Assembly: GCA_034769895.1 (NCBI GenBank)
Contig: CM068374.1
Span: 355,866,302 to 355,930,301 of the forward strand
Direction of reading: 5' to 3'
DNA: 64,000 bases
Source: Magicicada septendecula
Taxonomy: Eukaryota > Arthropoda > Insecta > Hemiptera > Cicadidae
Positions within the stretch are counted from its first letter, which is position 1. The number at the start of each line of letters is the position of its first letter. The translations under genes were made by a program, and so were the position numbers. Shown here one piece after another: positions 1 to 10,860 of this stretch. The notes under the pieces are model-generated. The model did not search any database and had not been told where the DNA came from. It saw only the letters and a program-made list of their open reading frames with translations.

Positions 1-819
1 TTTATTCTCTGCAGGGTATATGATACACAAACATACAGATGAATAAAAATGACAAAATTGCATATGCAGAGATTAGTAGAAATAAGCTCTAAGTTGTTTA
101 TATTTCTGTCATATTAGAAAGCCATATGAGCAGCATTCTTATTTATCCCGTAGCTTCTTCCGTTGCTATGTTGAAGTGATGATTCGCCTCAGTCTCTTTG
201 TGAAGTGATTTCTTTCTCCCTTAACTTGAGACCAGTCAAGTTTCTTCTTCAGTATGACAGTCCATTCATAATTCATGTTTTTCTTGATTGTCGTATTAGA
301 AACATATTTTGAAAATACTTTTCAGTTTTGGCAAAGCGATTGTGTTTTGACTGTGAGTTTGTAAAAACAAAAATTAAACTTCTGTGCAAGAAGTCCAGAA
401 AATCAAGGTTACTCCTGTTTTAATGTAATGGTTCTAACTTGTACTTACGTAAAATTGTTTTATGCAAGGCTGTAGGTAAAATTTACTTTTAAGATATTTT
501 GCTTGTAACATCTTTTATAATCCTCCTTAGAACTTTTACATACTGCAGTGCGTAGTGTATCAAAAAATGCTGATTAAAACGACAAAAGTGTTGATTAAAA
601 GTGTATACATGAATTTTAATATAAGCTTAGAATATGTATAATGTGGTAATATTAGAAACTTGCACATTTCAATTTAAGTATAGAGAAACCACAAAGATAG
701 AAGTGTCACCACCTTGTTTTGTTATTATTGTAGTTTGTGTGTGCAACAGATTTTTTTTGTATATAAAGCTGTGTGTATGCCTTCTGAAAAGGAGACAGCA
801 GAGAGAGTATATATGAGAG

Positions 820-960
820 ATAGATATAGTCTTCATTACTTCATTTTACAATTTTCCTGCTTTTCATTGATAAGTTATCAAATTTTTGTATATTCACATT
901 TCAAGGTTATCTTCCACTCATAATTAGAATTATCAGTCATCAAGCATCACCTACAGGAAG

Positions 961-1058
<98 letters not shown>

Positions 1059-1770
1059 TAAACTATACCTTTTTGAACATTAGGTATAGGTTAAAGTAGT
1101 ATCTGAGCTGATGTTCCTTTCAAAAAAGTAAAGTGTCAAAGTCCTTTGTATGTTAACAGTACAAATAACATTGTAGAAGAGTGTACTTACTGAAATTTTT
1201 TAACAGAAGTACAGTTGTAAAAATCCAAAAATTTGAATTTGATGATAAAACATTATTTTTGCCTAAATTTGAATTGTATAAACTTACACTTTTGGAAAGT
1301 CCTGATTTTTTGTGACCAGATTGTCTGCACCAATTAAAGATAATCAAAGGACAATGGTGTTCCACCTAGTAAAAATAATCCAGATTTCTGGATTACTGTA
1401 CGTTCTAAGAAGTACTGTACATTCATTCAATAAAATTGGAAAATATAAAGTTATCAGCTGTTTGAAGTGTACATTTTAACATTAATAAAATTACCAAACG
1501 AAATATTACTAAAGTTTGTTTACAAAAACGTGTAGTTTTTGAAGAGAAAAAAATATTGTTGAGGTTGATTGTTTCTATTCCACTGATAAGTCCATCCTGG
1601 GATAAAGTATGCCCACAGAAAGTCTTCGTTACTTGATTTTACAACTTCTCTGCTTTTCATTGATAAAAGTTATGTTTTTGTATGCAAACATTTCAAGGTT
1701 GTCTTTCACTTTTCATTTAAATAATCAGTCAGCCAGCCAGTGTCAACTGAGGAAGATAGTAATGTGGTGT
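820..1770 (+). repeat. diverged direct repeat pair (about 820-970 and 1605-1770)
   Basis: The segments at about 820-970 and 1605-1770 match along their length. Both read from a 'cttc.ttact' motif through 'gcttttcattgata' and 'catttcaaggtt.tctt.cact' to a 'cagtca' stretch and 'ggaagat'. The copies have clear substitutions and small indels. This could be an old local duplication or two fragments of one unnamed repeat. Neither copy encodes anything recognisable. Confidence 0.6.
962..1058. repeat. (TG)n microsatellite with short GA tail
   Basis: About 44 uninterrupted TG dinucleotides run from 962 to about 1049, followed by a short GA run. A pure tract of this length is probably polymorphic in length. 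Confidence 0.97.
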
Positions 1771-1854
1771 GTTTATTATCCCAGTCCCAAATAGAGAGAA
1801 TGTAGGTTAAGTGTTTCATGTTGTGATTGTACGATTATTGAAAAATAAATTAAA

Positions 1855-1874
1855 GTCCCTAGTTCTGGGCGACA
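1855..1874 (-). other. fossil PBS-like sequence inside the LTR (left copy; right copy 8637-8656)
   Basis: On the minus strand this reads TGTCGCCCAGAACTAGGGAC, close to the working PBS of the same element (TGGCGCCCGAACAGGGAC, 8601-8584). It is preceded by CACAGA, as is the working PBS. It lies about 33 nt inside the U5 end of the LTR and is present in both LTRs (1855-1874 and 8637-8656), so it predates the insertion. The fossil-PBS reading is inferred from this resemblance. Confidence 0.6.
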
Positions 1875-2358
1875 TCTGTGAAGTTACTGATTAATACATT
1901 TAAATCACAAAAATATTTATCTCCCACTTACCTTGTTTCTGCCCAGGGTTACATCACACGAACGATGCAATGCAAGTATGATTGTAAGGTTATTTGAATA
2001 ACATACGGAACTCGCATTTATGAAGAGAAACAATTAAAAAAATTTTATTCCATTCTTTAAACTTTTTAACATTTTATTTACTTCTTTTTAAATTTTACTC
2101 AAAGTTCATTTTGTTGAGAAATCATTTCTGCTGACTTAAACTTCCTTATCTTAACATCATTCCTATTAATTTCTTTTTTTTTAATTTAAAACATAAACAC
2201 TACCTTGAATCATTTTACACAAAAATATATATTGATTAATACATGAATCTAACTAGCTTATTTTTACTATAGACGTCCCAGTTTGCTGCACACACAACTC
2301 TCATTAATATCAATTTATCCCCCATTTATTTATTTTAGAGATCTCATTAAAATAGTTT

Positions 2359-2428
2359 TGATTTTTATACTGTTACTTGTTTCGGTGGCCTCTTGATTTT
2401 TATACTGTTACTTGTTTCGGTGGCCTCT
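2359..2428. repeat. 35-bp tandem duplication in the left LTR only
   Basis: Units 2359-2393 and 2394-2428 are identical, each running from 'tgatttttatac' to 'ggtggcctct'. The right LTR has one unit, so the duplication arose after insertion or during its reverse transcription. Confidence 0.95.
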
Positions 2429-2635
2429 TCCCCGACCGCGTGGCATGTCCCACACCAAGTCCTCTTTGCGGTGTCTAAAAAGTTTATGATTTCATATCTC
2501 CTTCTTCTTCGTTAACCACGGCACTCACTATTTACTGTGCGACATCGTTCCACTACTGATAACTTTTTTTAATTAATATTTAAAAACTTATTGAGGGGCC
2601 ACTTTGGGTAGTTCGCCTGACCAGACGAAACGTTG

Positions 2636-3058
2636 ATGAGGACTACCACGAGAGTTAACAAAAACCCCACTTCTAAACTTTTGAACAAGACGGATATCAA
2701 TGCCTCCTTGGGTGTAAACGTTCGTCAAGGTATAGGTAACCTGTGTTATTCATATATGTCAGGCGTCGACGGAATCTTGACAACACTGACTACGTCACTC
2801 ATATGGGCGTGGTCTCGAAATATATATCCGGCATCCCCGGACTGCATGGAACAAAATCTTTGCCTCTCTCCATTTTTTCGTGGCGTCGGTTGGAGTCTGA
2901 TCTGCATCGTCTATGCGCCCGTGTTAATGTTGCGCGTCGGTGAGCGCCACACAGCACTGAAGTTCTTGGAATTAAACTGTTGTGTACAACACGCCGCATT
3001 CCAACGTCCCAATTACTTTCGAAACTTTGCTCTGCTTGACTACAATCGTTTCATGTAG
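2636..3058 (+). CDS. open frame in the LTR, antisense to the element (uncertain)
   Basis: An ATG-started frame of 140 codons runs to the right part of the LTR, opposite to the element's gag strand. Its partner in the other LTR (9382-9801, 139 codons) is also open. The two copies differ by one in-frame 3-bp indel and about eight residue changes. No domain or signal is recognisable; there are several Cys and Trp residues and a hydrophobic stretch in the middle. The region is locally richer in G+C than the rest of the LTR, which alone lengthens open frames. Survival of both frames is consistent with coding but also with a young LTR pair, so this may not be a gene. Confidence 0.2.
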   Translation: MRTTTRVNKNPTSKLLNKTDINASLGVNVRQGIGNLCYSYMSGVDGILTTLTTSLIWAWSRNIYPASPDCMEQNLCLSPFFRGVGWSLICIVYAPVLMLRVGERHTALKFLELNCCVQHAAFQRPNYFRNFALLDYNRFM

Positions 3059-3145
3059 GTAACTCACTGTTTTGGGACCATATAAATTGAATAAAACAGA
3101 AATAAAAGTACAACAAAATATAATACCCCTTTTTGCCCCGTTACA

Positions 3146-3162
3146 ATACTTCCCCCCCCCCA
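3146..3162 (-). other. polypurine tract of the 1822-9888 element
   Basis: On the minus strand a run of about ten G followed by AAGTAT lies directly before the 3' LTR start TGTAACGGGG. This is the expected site for plus-strand priming and fixes the element's orientation. Confidence 0.85.
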
Positions 3163-6100
3163 CTGAGAGATCTTCTGCCGAAACAGAAGAAATCTCATTG
3201 CTAAACCCCTAAGACGATCGGTGAGGATATGGTGCCAACAACCCCCCATTAATTCTTAACGCATTATGGGTAAACTACCCCCCTAGTTCGGCGTCTATGG
3301 CAGCACCTGAACGATATTACTGGACTTCTCTATCCGAGATCCCAACACCATAAAATCGAACAGACACGCACCACAGCGCACCTAACCTTCTAACATGCCA
3401 CCCCCCAAAATCCAAACCCTTGGTCTTATACCATGCCCGATCCTCACCCGATATGTTCCCCCTTGTCATGCATACTGGGTCGCCTTCAGGAAATACTGGG
3501 CGCATACACACACTCATGATTACTTTCTAAACAAACTCATCATTTAAAATTCCCAAAATATTTATCTTTACATTCAAAAAAAAAATTCATTTACGTTTAA
3601 AATCAAATTGTTATATCTCCATTACTTTCTCAAAATCAAAAAAAATCTTTTACATGAATCTATCAACTCTATTAATTCTCTTCAATACTACTAATAATTA
3701 CAAAAAATTTGAATATCTCACTAAAACATGAACTCACTTACTCTAACATTTGTTTACACATATATTCTAAACAATATAATTCAATAAAACACTAGTAGTA
3801 CACATAAACAATAATATACTTGAAACTCAAACATCACCTATATGGCAGGCATAAAAATAAAAAAAAAAATTTTTTTTTTTTCCAAAAAAAATCAAATATA
3901 CCAAAATACACTTTTCTCAATATTAAAAAAAAAAAAATTATTTAATTCAATCAAGAAACAAATCAATCAATTACTAAAAACTGGTCTTATCTCTAACATC
4001 AATCATCAGCTGATCTCTCTGGGTCAAGTCAACGACCTTGACATACATATGTTGCATAGAGTTCCATCATAAAGTACATAAAACATCTTTAAAATTCTTT
4101 ACCTTCAAACATATACAACATAATAAAATAAAACATTTAAAATTAGCATGGTGATTATTACAATAAACAATAAACTTTACATTTAAATTTACCAAAATTA
4201 CACATTTTATGGCTTTACATTATTCTTGAATTCTATTAAAATCTGTCACTTGCTTCAATTAATTTTATATTTTGACTATGACTTTCTTTCTTTAATAGTT
4301 TCACTCTCAATTAGTTTGGGTGACTTAATTATTCATAATGATTCATTTTATCAACTTGGCATTGGTATATATAATCTTACCCCTCTTCTGACTCTAATAC
4401 TCACTAACAGCTTTAACTAGTATGACACCCATCTATCAAAACATCTACCAACCATTCTTTATCTTTAACTTACTATTCAACTCGTTTCGCATCATTCTAC
4501 CCTTATTAAAAAAAAATACTCTACCCCTTTGTACTCAGTATGTGTGTTCCCTTCCCACTGCTCATTGCTTTATGTTGGTTCCTGGACTCCCCCTAGGTAA
4601 CCCTTTCCGGCGCTAATCAGTTCCCTCCCCGCCACAACGCTTTTCGTTGAGGACTCCTTATCACACCACCCCCCTTACAAAATTACCCATCAACTAATTA
4701 CGCTCCCAATACCTCACTTTCCTCTACAAAATATCTCCATTTATTTATTACCTCAATATATCACTCATTGCTCTACATATTTTCCCCATAGCTACTGTGT
4801 CACTATTACATCTCAAATTCTACATTACTTTTATTCATAACAATCTTACTTTGTTCAACTCCCCTTTTAAACTTAACTTGGACTGATCTAAATGTCCTAA
4901 CGAAATAATAAACACCCAAATTCTAACATTTACTACATTTTACATTATAGTTACCATTGAAAAATCAAAATTATCTTAAAAACATTTTACCATTTAGTTC
5001 AAAATCTCTTAAACCACATTGAAAATCTATTATTCCAACATTAATTATTCATACATTTAATTACATTGATAAAAAATCTGCAAACTATTTATAAGTGACA
5101 TAGCACGTATAAAACACCAGTAATTAGCTGATGTTCCTGGTCAAGTGAATGACCTTTCTCTGAACCTCTTTCAAGCAATTCTACTGTGTAAAAGACATAA
5201 CTTATGCTTACAATACTTACTCTCTAACCTAATAAAACAATAACATACTAAACACCATATGATAAACATCTATGGCACCCCTTTCTCTAATCAAAACAAA
5301 ATTATTTATTCAGCTCAGTAGCGAGTCACTATCAGTAAGTTACAAAATTTTAATTCGTTACTCCCCTGAGTAACCTCCTTTACCACACACACTATGAACC
5401 CCCCTGGACTGTGGCGTCCAGTTGCATCCACAAGGACTGAAGTTTTGGAGGAATTTTGTCATCTCCTTGTCCTTGCTTCTGCGTTACATTATAAAAAGCA
5501 GTTAGATATCGTAATATCTATAAATTACATAGTTATATGCCCTTAATGCGGGTCTATCGCCTGGTTTACTATTCCCACGCGAACAGAGTGATAGCCGCTG
5601 TTCCATAGTTCCGGGGATTTCCCCTAAGTCACCCCCCAATAATTTCAAATCTATACCAATTTCAACCCAACTATGGTCAGGTTCACAATTGCTGCCCATA
5701 GCTGGTTGTCGTCCAAAACCACGATTAGTGCTGGTAAGGCAGTAATCGCCCGAAAAGGCGGGGAAATCAACTTTAAATTCAGGCATGTTATACTTCATCT
5801 TTGTGATACACTGCACGGCAACAAATCAACATATAATATAAAATTATATAAAAGTTGTGCAGTGTATATTACGCCAGTTTGGCCTCCGATGATGGTAACA
5901 TACCTTGATGTTACCACCAACACTCTTATTGCTATCTACAGTGGCACATGCCACCACTGCCATAGCATACTAATATCTAAACTTAAATCCTTCTACTTTT
6001 GCAGTCTCTACTTTCTATAATTATTCACTTCTATTAACACCACACAACCCCCAAAATTACCCACACATCTTGCATAATATAACATAATCAACATGAACAA

Positions 6101-6985
6101 TATCATTGCTACATTTAACCAAACAATTCACATTTAAATAATTTTTATAAAAATTATCAACATTACAACTTGAACTTTCTATTAACTCCTTTATATATCA
6201 TCATTTAATTATTTATCCCTTATCACAATTATATTCCTCAAAAATTTCAAATTTATTATTAACATTTATTTTATCTCATATTTCAATTATTATTACCCTT
6301 TAATTATGGTTTCTATTTAGTACAACTATCTCAAATTAGTTTCATCATTGAGTTTAAAATCTTTTCACCACCTGTAAACATTCTACTCTATTTAACTTGT
6401 ATTATTAAATTTATACTTACAGTACATCACTCAACACTATCATAGACAAACAAATATAAACATCAAACACCAATAACTCCATGTACCTTCTGAAACATTT
6501 TAACAATCATGTTATTCCACAAACCAAATACAATTTAACATTTATTTGTTTATTAATTATTATCAAATTTAAATCTCATAAAATAATTTAAATTCATCAT
6601 CAAACTTTCAATTATATAACATTTTAAATCAATCAAAATATTTAAACATCTCAAAGTACTTTAATTTCATCAAGTATTGAAAATACAACATATTTTAATT
6701 ACTATCAAAACAATTACAATTCATTAATTACTTTCATGCTTATTCTTGTTATTTCTTTAGTCTGTCAAATATTATTATTATTATTAAAACAATTCCTACT
6801 ACGTACACACATTGTTTGCATTACATACTTGTTACAATACAAACACAATTAATTTCACTACATTATTTACAATCTTTTGTCATTATTGTTCAGTTTTACC
6901 ACACTTCATTTCCTAATTCAGCAGGGTCATAACCGTACATTAAAATATTTAATATATTTAAAATATCCATTTATTGATTTCTTAT
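3163..6985 (-). other. non-coding interior, G-poor plus strand
   Basis: About 3.8 kb between the polypurine tract and the gag-like ORF. No pol motif (DTG, YVDD, DNG) was seen in either direction. The plus strand is rich in A, T and C but strikingly poor in G from about 3520 to 6980, so the element's sense strand is poor in C. A related short motif ('agctgat..', 'ggtcaagt.aa.gacctt') occurs at about 4008-4040 and 5126-5156. The frames at 5502-5816 (minus) and 5673-6020 (plus) overlap each other and match nothing I recognise. Confidence 0.6.
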
Positions 6986-8374
6986 CTAACCGCCATCGTT
7001 GTATAATAGTCTTATTTTTTTATAACACTTCTCATTCTTACTCACACTCAATTTATTATTATTATTATTATTATTGTTATTATTATTATAATAACCCCTT
7101 AACTCTATGTCATTCATTGTACCATTATAATTTATAGGATTATCCCCTTTTATTATTTCATAAACCTTGTCAATATTAGTTATTTTTGTCCAGTCTCCAT
7201 CAGTACTTTTGGTTAACATCAGGTAAGTTATTTTATCATTTATAAAGGTATTATCAAAATAATTATCAATCTCTATTTTACAAGGTAAGTATTTCATATA
7301 GTTTGTTTTCTCCCATCCTAATCTCTCTATCAACTCTTTATAACCTCTCTCTAACTTAAATACTGGCATCTCACCATCTACACACAAATCTCTCTCTAAA
7401 AATCTCTCACCCCACCGCAATATCACACTTTCTCTCTCACTCCATGCTGAGGGTACTGCTACCTTAAAACATTTCCTGATTTCTCCAGGAACAACAAAAA
7501 ATTCAAAAAACAATTATTAGTAGAACACTCTTCTACCCAATACCTTCGTGAAGACTTTTCTTCACCCCCCACAACACCTCGAAAAAAATTTACCCTCTGC
7601 CATCCCTCTACTTGTTCACTCTCTTCATACTCTCTCTCTATCTGATCAACATCTATTTCTACCCCTTTGCAACCCATTACTCTCTCACTCTCACTCACTA
7701 TCTCACTAACTGTTTTCAACGTATCACTCTCTGATACCACATTTTCAATTACATTACCATTTTCAATATCATTTTTATCATTTGTTACCTGATTTATATA
7801 TTACCACATTCTTATACATATCATTATAATTCTCACATGTTTTACAGTCATCATTTACCTTGTTATTAATTATTTGATTTGCTTTACTTTTAATTTGTTT
7901 CCCTACTGACTCTACTACTTTCTCAATACTCTGTTCTAATTTGTTACAGTTAGTTTCTATTATTTCATTAGTTTTGTCTAAATGCTTATTAATTTCATTC
8001 ATCTGGTTTTTCAACTTGTCAAATTTATTATTCTGTACATCGAAACTAGCGTCAAATTTGTTATTTTGTTCATTCATTTTAATGTTTACCTCATCAAGTT
8101 TTATATTGAAACTATTTTTTATTTCTTTAACTTCAATATCATTAATGTCAAATCTTTTATTAATAAGATTAAATAGGTCATTTAATGACAACTCTTTTTC
8201 TCTCATTTTAGTTGCTACAGGAGTGGAAATCGCTCCCGGCTCACTAATTACAGATTCGTTTATCAGGCTTGGAGTTGTCTCCATTCCTGAATCGTTAGCG
8301 CCAACATTTACTGAGTTTTCTGTTTCAACGTCATTTAAGCTGACGACTTCCTTATTATTTTCATTAGTATTCAT
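6986..8374 (-). pseudogene. gag-like coiled-coil protein, frameshifted
   Basis: Three consecutive minus-strand frames form one decayed reading region. It starts at an ATG at 8374, about 210 bp downstream of the PBS, which is the position expected for gag. The first part (8374-7778, 198 codons) has an acidic N-terminus. From about residue 65 it has a heptad-rich coiled coil (repeated N-N-K-F-D and N-x-x-L/I patterns). A frame change near 7780 leads into a segment ending near 7459, rich in E and S. A second change near 7500 leads into a 175-codon frame with charged and aromatic residues that ends in a poly-Asn run. There is no CCHC knuckle and no similarity I could see to the gypsy gag at 20693-22386. 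The gag call rests on position after the PBS and on the coiled coil. Confidence 0.6.
7052..7094. repeat. (TTA)n microsatellite
   Basis: A run of TTA/ATT triplets with one G interruption sits in the C-terminal part of the gag-like frame, where it would encode poly-Asn on the minus strand. Confidence 0.9.
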
Positions 8375-8583
8375 TTTGTATATAACTTATTATGTTTTCC
8401 TTGATATAAAATTCAATTTTACATATACACAGTATTGTTTATATAATATGACACAAGTAACATAGTATGGCTCTAACTTCTTAATTTTTTATACATCGCT
8501 AGTACGTATGTTACCCAACCTCCAAATCAAACTTGCATTCGCTGTAGGTGTGGAATTTTAATGTAATTTAATTTATAAAATTC

Positions 8584-8601
8584 GTCCCTGTTCGGGCGCC
8601 A
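8584..8601 (-). other. primer-binding site, tRNA-Lys type
   Basis: The minus strand reads TGGCGCCCGAACAGGGAC, two bases after the LTR end (CACA-GA-TGG). This 18-mer is the well-known complement of the 3' end of tRNA-Lys3-type isoacceptors. It sets the element's 5' end at the right-hand LTR. Confidence 0.93.
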
Positions 8602-8603
8602 TC

Positions 8604-9888
8604 TGTGACTGTACGATTATTGAAAAATAAATTAAAGTCCCTAGTTCTGGGCGACATATGTGAAGTTACTAATTAATACATTTAAATCACAAAAATATTT
8701 ATCTCCCACTTACCTTGTTTCTGCCCAGGGTTACATCACACGAAGGTGCAATGCAAGTATGATTGTAAGGTTATTTGAATAACATACGCAACTCGCATTT
8801 ATGAAGAGAAACAATTAAAATTTTATTCCATTCTTTAAACTTTTTAACATTTTATTTACTTCTTTTTAAATTTTACGCAAAGTTCATTTTGTTGAGAAAT
8901 CATTTCTTCTGACTTAAACTTCCTTATCTTAACATCATTCCTATTAATTTCTTTTTTTTAATTTAAAACATAAACACTACCTTGAATCATTTTACACAAA
9001 AATATATATTGATTAATACATGAATCTAACTAGCTTATTTTTACTACAGACGTCCCAGTTTGCTGCACACACAACTCTCATTCATATCAATTTACCCCCC
9101 CCCATTTATTTATTTTAGAGATCTCATTAAAATAGTTTTGATTTTTATACTGTTACTTGTTTCGGTGGCCTCTTCCCCGACCGCGTGGCGTGTCCCACAC
9201 CAAGTCCTCTTTGCGGTGTCTAAAAAGTTTATGATTTCATATCTCCTTCTTCTTCGTTAACCACGGCACTCACTATTTACTTTGCGACATCGTTCCACTA
9301 CTGATAACTTTTTTTTAATTAATATTTAAAAACTTATTGAGGGGCCACTTTGGGTAGTTCGCCTGGCCAGACGAAACGTTGATGAGGACTACCACGAGAG
9401 TTAAAAACCCCACTTCTAAACTTTTGAACAAGACGGATATCAATGCCTCCTTGGGTGTAAACGTTCGTCAAGGTATAGGTAACCTGTGTTATTCATATAT
9501 GTCAGGCATCGACGAAATCTTGACAACACTGACTATGTCACTCATATGGGCGTGGTCTCGAAATATATATCCGGCATCCCCGGACTGCATGGAACAAAAT
9601 CTTTGCCTCTCTCCATTTTTTCGTGGCGTCGGTTGGAGTCTGATCTGCGTCGTCTATGCGCCCATGTTAATGTTGCGTGTCGGTGAGCGCCACACAGCAC
9701 TGAAGTTCTTGGAATTAAACTGTTGCGTACAACACGCCACATTCCAACGCCCCGATTACTTTCGAAACTTTGCTCTGCTTGACTACAATCGTTTCATGTA
9801 GGTAACTCGCTGTTTTGGGACCGTATAAATTGAATAAAACAGAAATAAAAGTAAAACAAAATATAATACCCCTTTTCGCCCCGTTACA
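8604..9888 (-). repeat. 5' LTR of the 1822-9888 element
   Basis: This 1285-bp partner of 1822-3145 runs from TGTGACTGTACG to CGTTACA. It is followed by the right target duplication ATGT (9889-9892). It has a single copy of the 35-bp unit that is doubled in the other LTR, and carries the fossil PBS-like sequence at 8637-8656. Confidence 0.92.
9382..9801 (+). CDS. open frame in the LTR, antisense to the element (uncertain; partner of 2636-3058)
   Basis: A 139-codon frame starting ATG at 9382, homologous through LTR duplication to 2636-3058. It lacks one Asn codon near the N-terminus. Most differences between the copies change the residue, which does not suggest strong purifying selection. No domain is recognised. 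Confidence 0.2.
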   Translation: MRTTTRVKNPTSKLLNKTDINASLGVNVRQGIGNLCYSYMSGIDEILTTLTMSLIWAWSRNIYPASPDCMEQNLCLSPFFRGVGWSLICVVYAPMLMLRVGERHTALKFLELNCCVQHATFQRPDYFRNFALLDYNRFM

Positions 9889-9892
9889 ATGT

Positions 9893-10856
9893 CACCACCC
9901 ATCTCTGGCAGCTATGAAATCTAGAAGGACTCATTTTGTTCATTTTTATGCATGTGACAAGTATAAACAAGGTGTGATTGCAACATGTTGTTAAAGAAAT
10001 ATGCATAAGAAATTTACTTTTATTCCCAATCTACTTTTATTTTTTGTGAGCAGGCTACTTCTAGTTATGATTTTTTGCACATTGTTTTTCTTCCTAACAA
10101 TTTTTTTTTTTCCTGAAAAACAAGTCAGAAACAGATTTACTTATCTGTTTTTTATATAATTTTGTTTTGTTTTCATTTTGCAGTTTTTCTGTACAGTCTG
10201 TCCAGAAATCTGAAAATATGTCCATACAAACCTTACATAACCTTTTTCACTTCGTCCTTTTTTATTTTATTTTTTTAAGTTTGTGAAAGTCAAGTCAGAA
10301 TTTGTGGAACTAGCCATGGTAACCACAGTTTCACCATTGTATACATTGTTCCTTTTTTGAGGGAGGGGCTAATCATAGAGGAAAAAGAAATTATTATCAA
10401 ATTTAATGAATTAATTAATATACATTGGATAAGAACAGTGTAAGGTAGCTTTAGTATAATTTAATGCTGCATGGTTGCATCTAAAATTGCAATTTTTTTT
10501 GAAACTGAGTAAAAGTTCAAATTTTTCACATCCATATCTTGTTTAGGCCTATAGCGCATATGTAAATATAGAAATGTCACTAAAACATAGCTGAAATTCT
10601 TTTGAAACATTCTTACTTTTTAATAATTTATATAATGCAGCAAATAACCAATAAATCGTGGGCATCTCTTTTCATTGATATACATATATAAAATGAGAAC
10701 TAGTGAATCAGGAATTGTACAAAATACTTAATGATGAACTGTCTATTGTGGTTATTACTGGTAGAGAACGAAATCGGTCTCCATATCACATTTTATTATA
10801 CTCTTTAAGGTGTTCAGCAAGAAAGTTGTGCTATATAAGTTGTCATTACCCTTATT
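9893..10856. other. non-coding spacer between two LTR elements
   Basis: AT-rich sequence with homopolymer T runs and no supported gene. It continues the flank that was interrupted by the element ending at 9888. It ends at the ACGT target duplication (10857-10860) of the gypsy element. Confidence 0.6.
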
Positions 10857-10860
10857 ACGT

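Larger units (their letters stand above)
1..1821. other. non-coding flank left of the first LTR element
   Basis: No gene is recognisable. The short open frames here overlap on both strands, lack domain features and lie in AT-rich sequence. The stretch holds a long TG microsatellite and a diverged pair of direct repeats, listed separately. It ends with ATGT (1818-1821), the left target-site duplication of the LTR element that follows. Confidence 0.6.
1822..3145 (-). repeat. 3' LTR of the 1822-9888 element
   Basis: This 1324-bp direct repeat partner of 8604-9888 is 39 bp longer than its partner, mostly because of a 35-bp tandem duplication at 2359-2428. Its edges are TGTGATTGTACG at the left and CCCCGTTACA at the right. 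The left edge is the U5 side on the element's strand, and a degenerate PBS-like sequence sits just inside it at 1855-1874. Confidence 0.92.
1822..9888 (-). mobile_element. complete gag-only LTR retrotransposon, tRNA-Lys-type PBS, TSD ATGT
   Basis: Two direct repeats (1822-3145 and 8604-9888) begin TGTGA and end GTTACA on the plus strand. They are flanked by identical 4-bp duplications ATGT (1818-1821 and 9889-9892). Read on the minus strand the order is 5' LTR (right), PBS at 8601-8584, gag-like ORF, long non-coding region, G-rich polypurine tract and 3' LTR (left). The 4-bp TSD and Lys-type PBS fit the Ty3/gypsy group. No protease, RT, RNase H or integrase motif was seen in the 5.4-kb interior, so the element looks non-autonomous (a LARD-like derivative). 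The two LTRs are alike but differ by scattered substitutions and small indels, so insertion is not very recent. The superfamily is inferred from TSD and PBS only. Confidence 0.88.

Noticed and set aside
634..923. Two overlapping 60-69 codon frames in the left flank
   Set aside because: Short, overlapping, without motifs, in AT-rich DNA; expected by chance.
2612..2645. Possible hammerhead motif (ctgaccagacgaaacgttg) in the LTR of the first element
   Set aside because: The CTGATGA box is not present before the GAAAC box and no stem II can be drawn, so the resemblance is superficial.
5502..6020. Opposed 104- and 115-codon frames in the interior of the first element
   Set aside because: They overlap on opposite strands and match no pol, env or gag motif I know.
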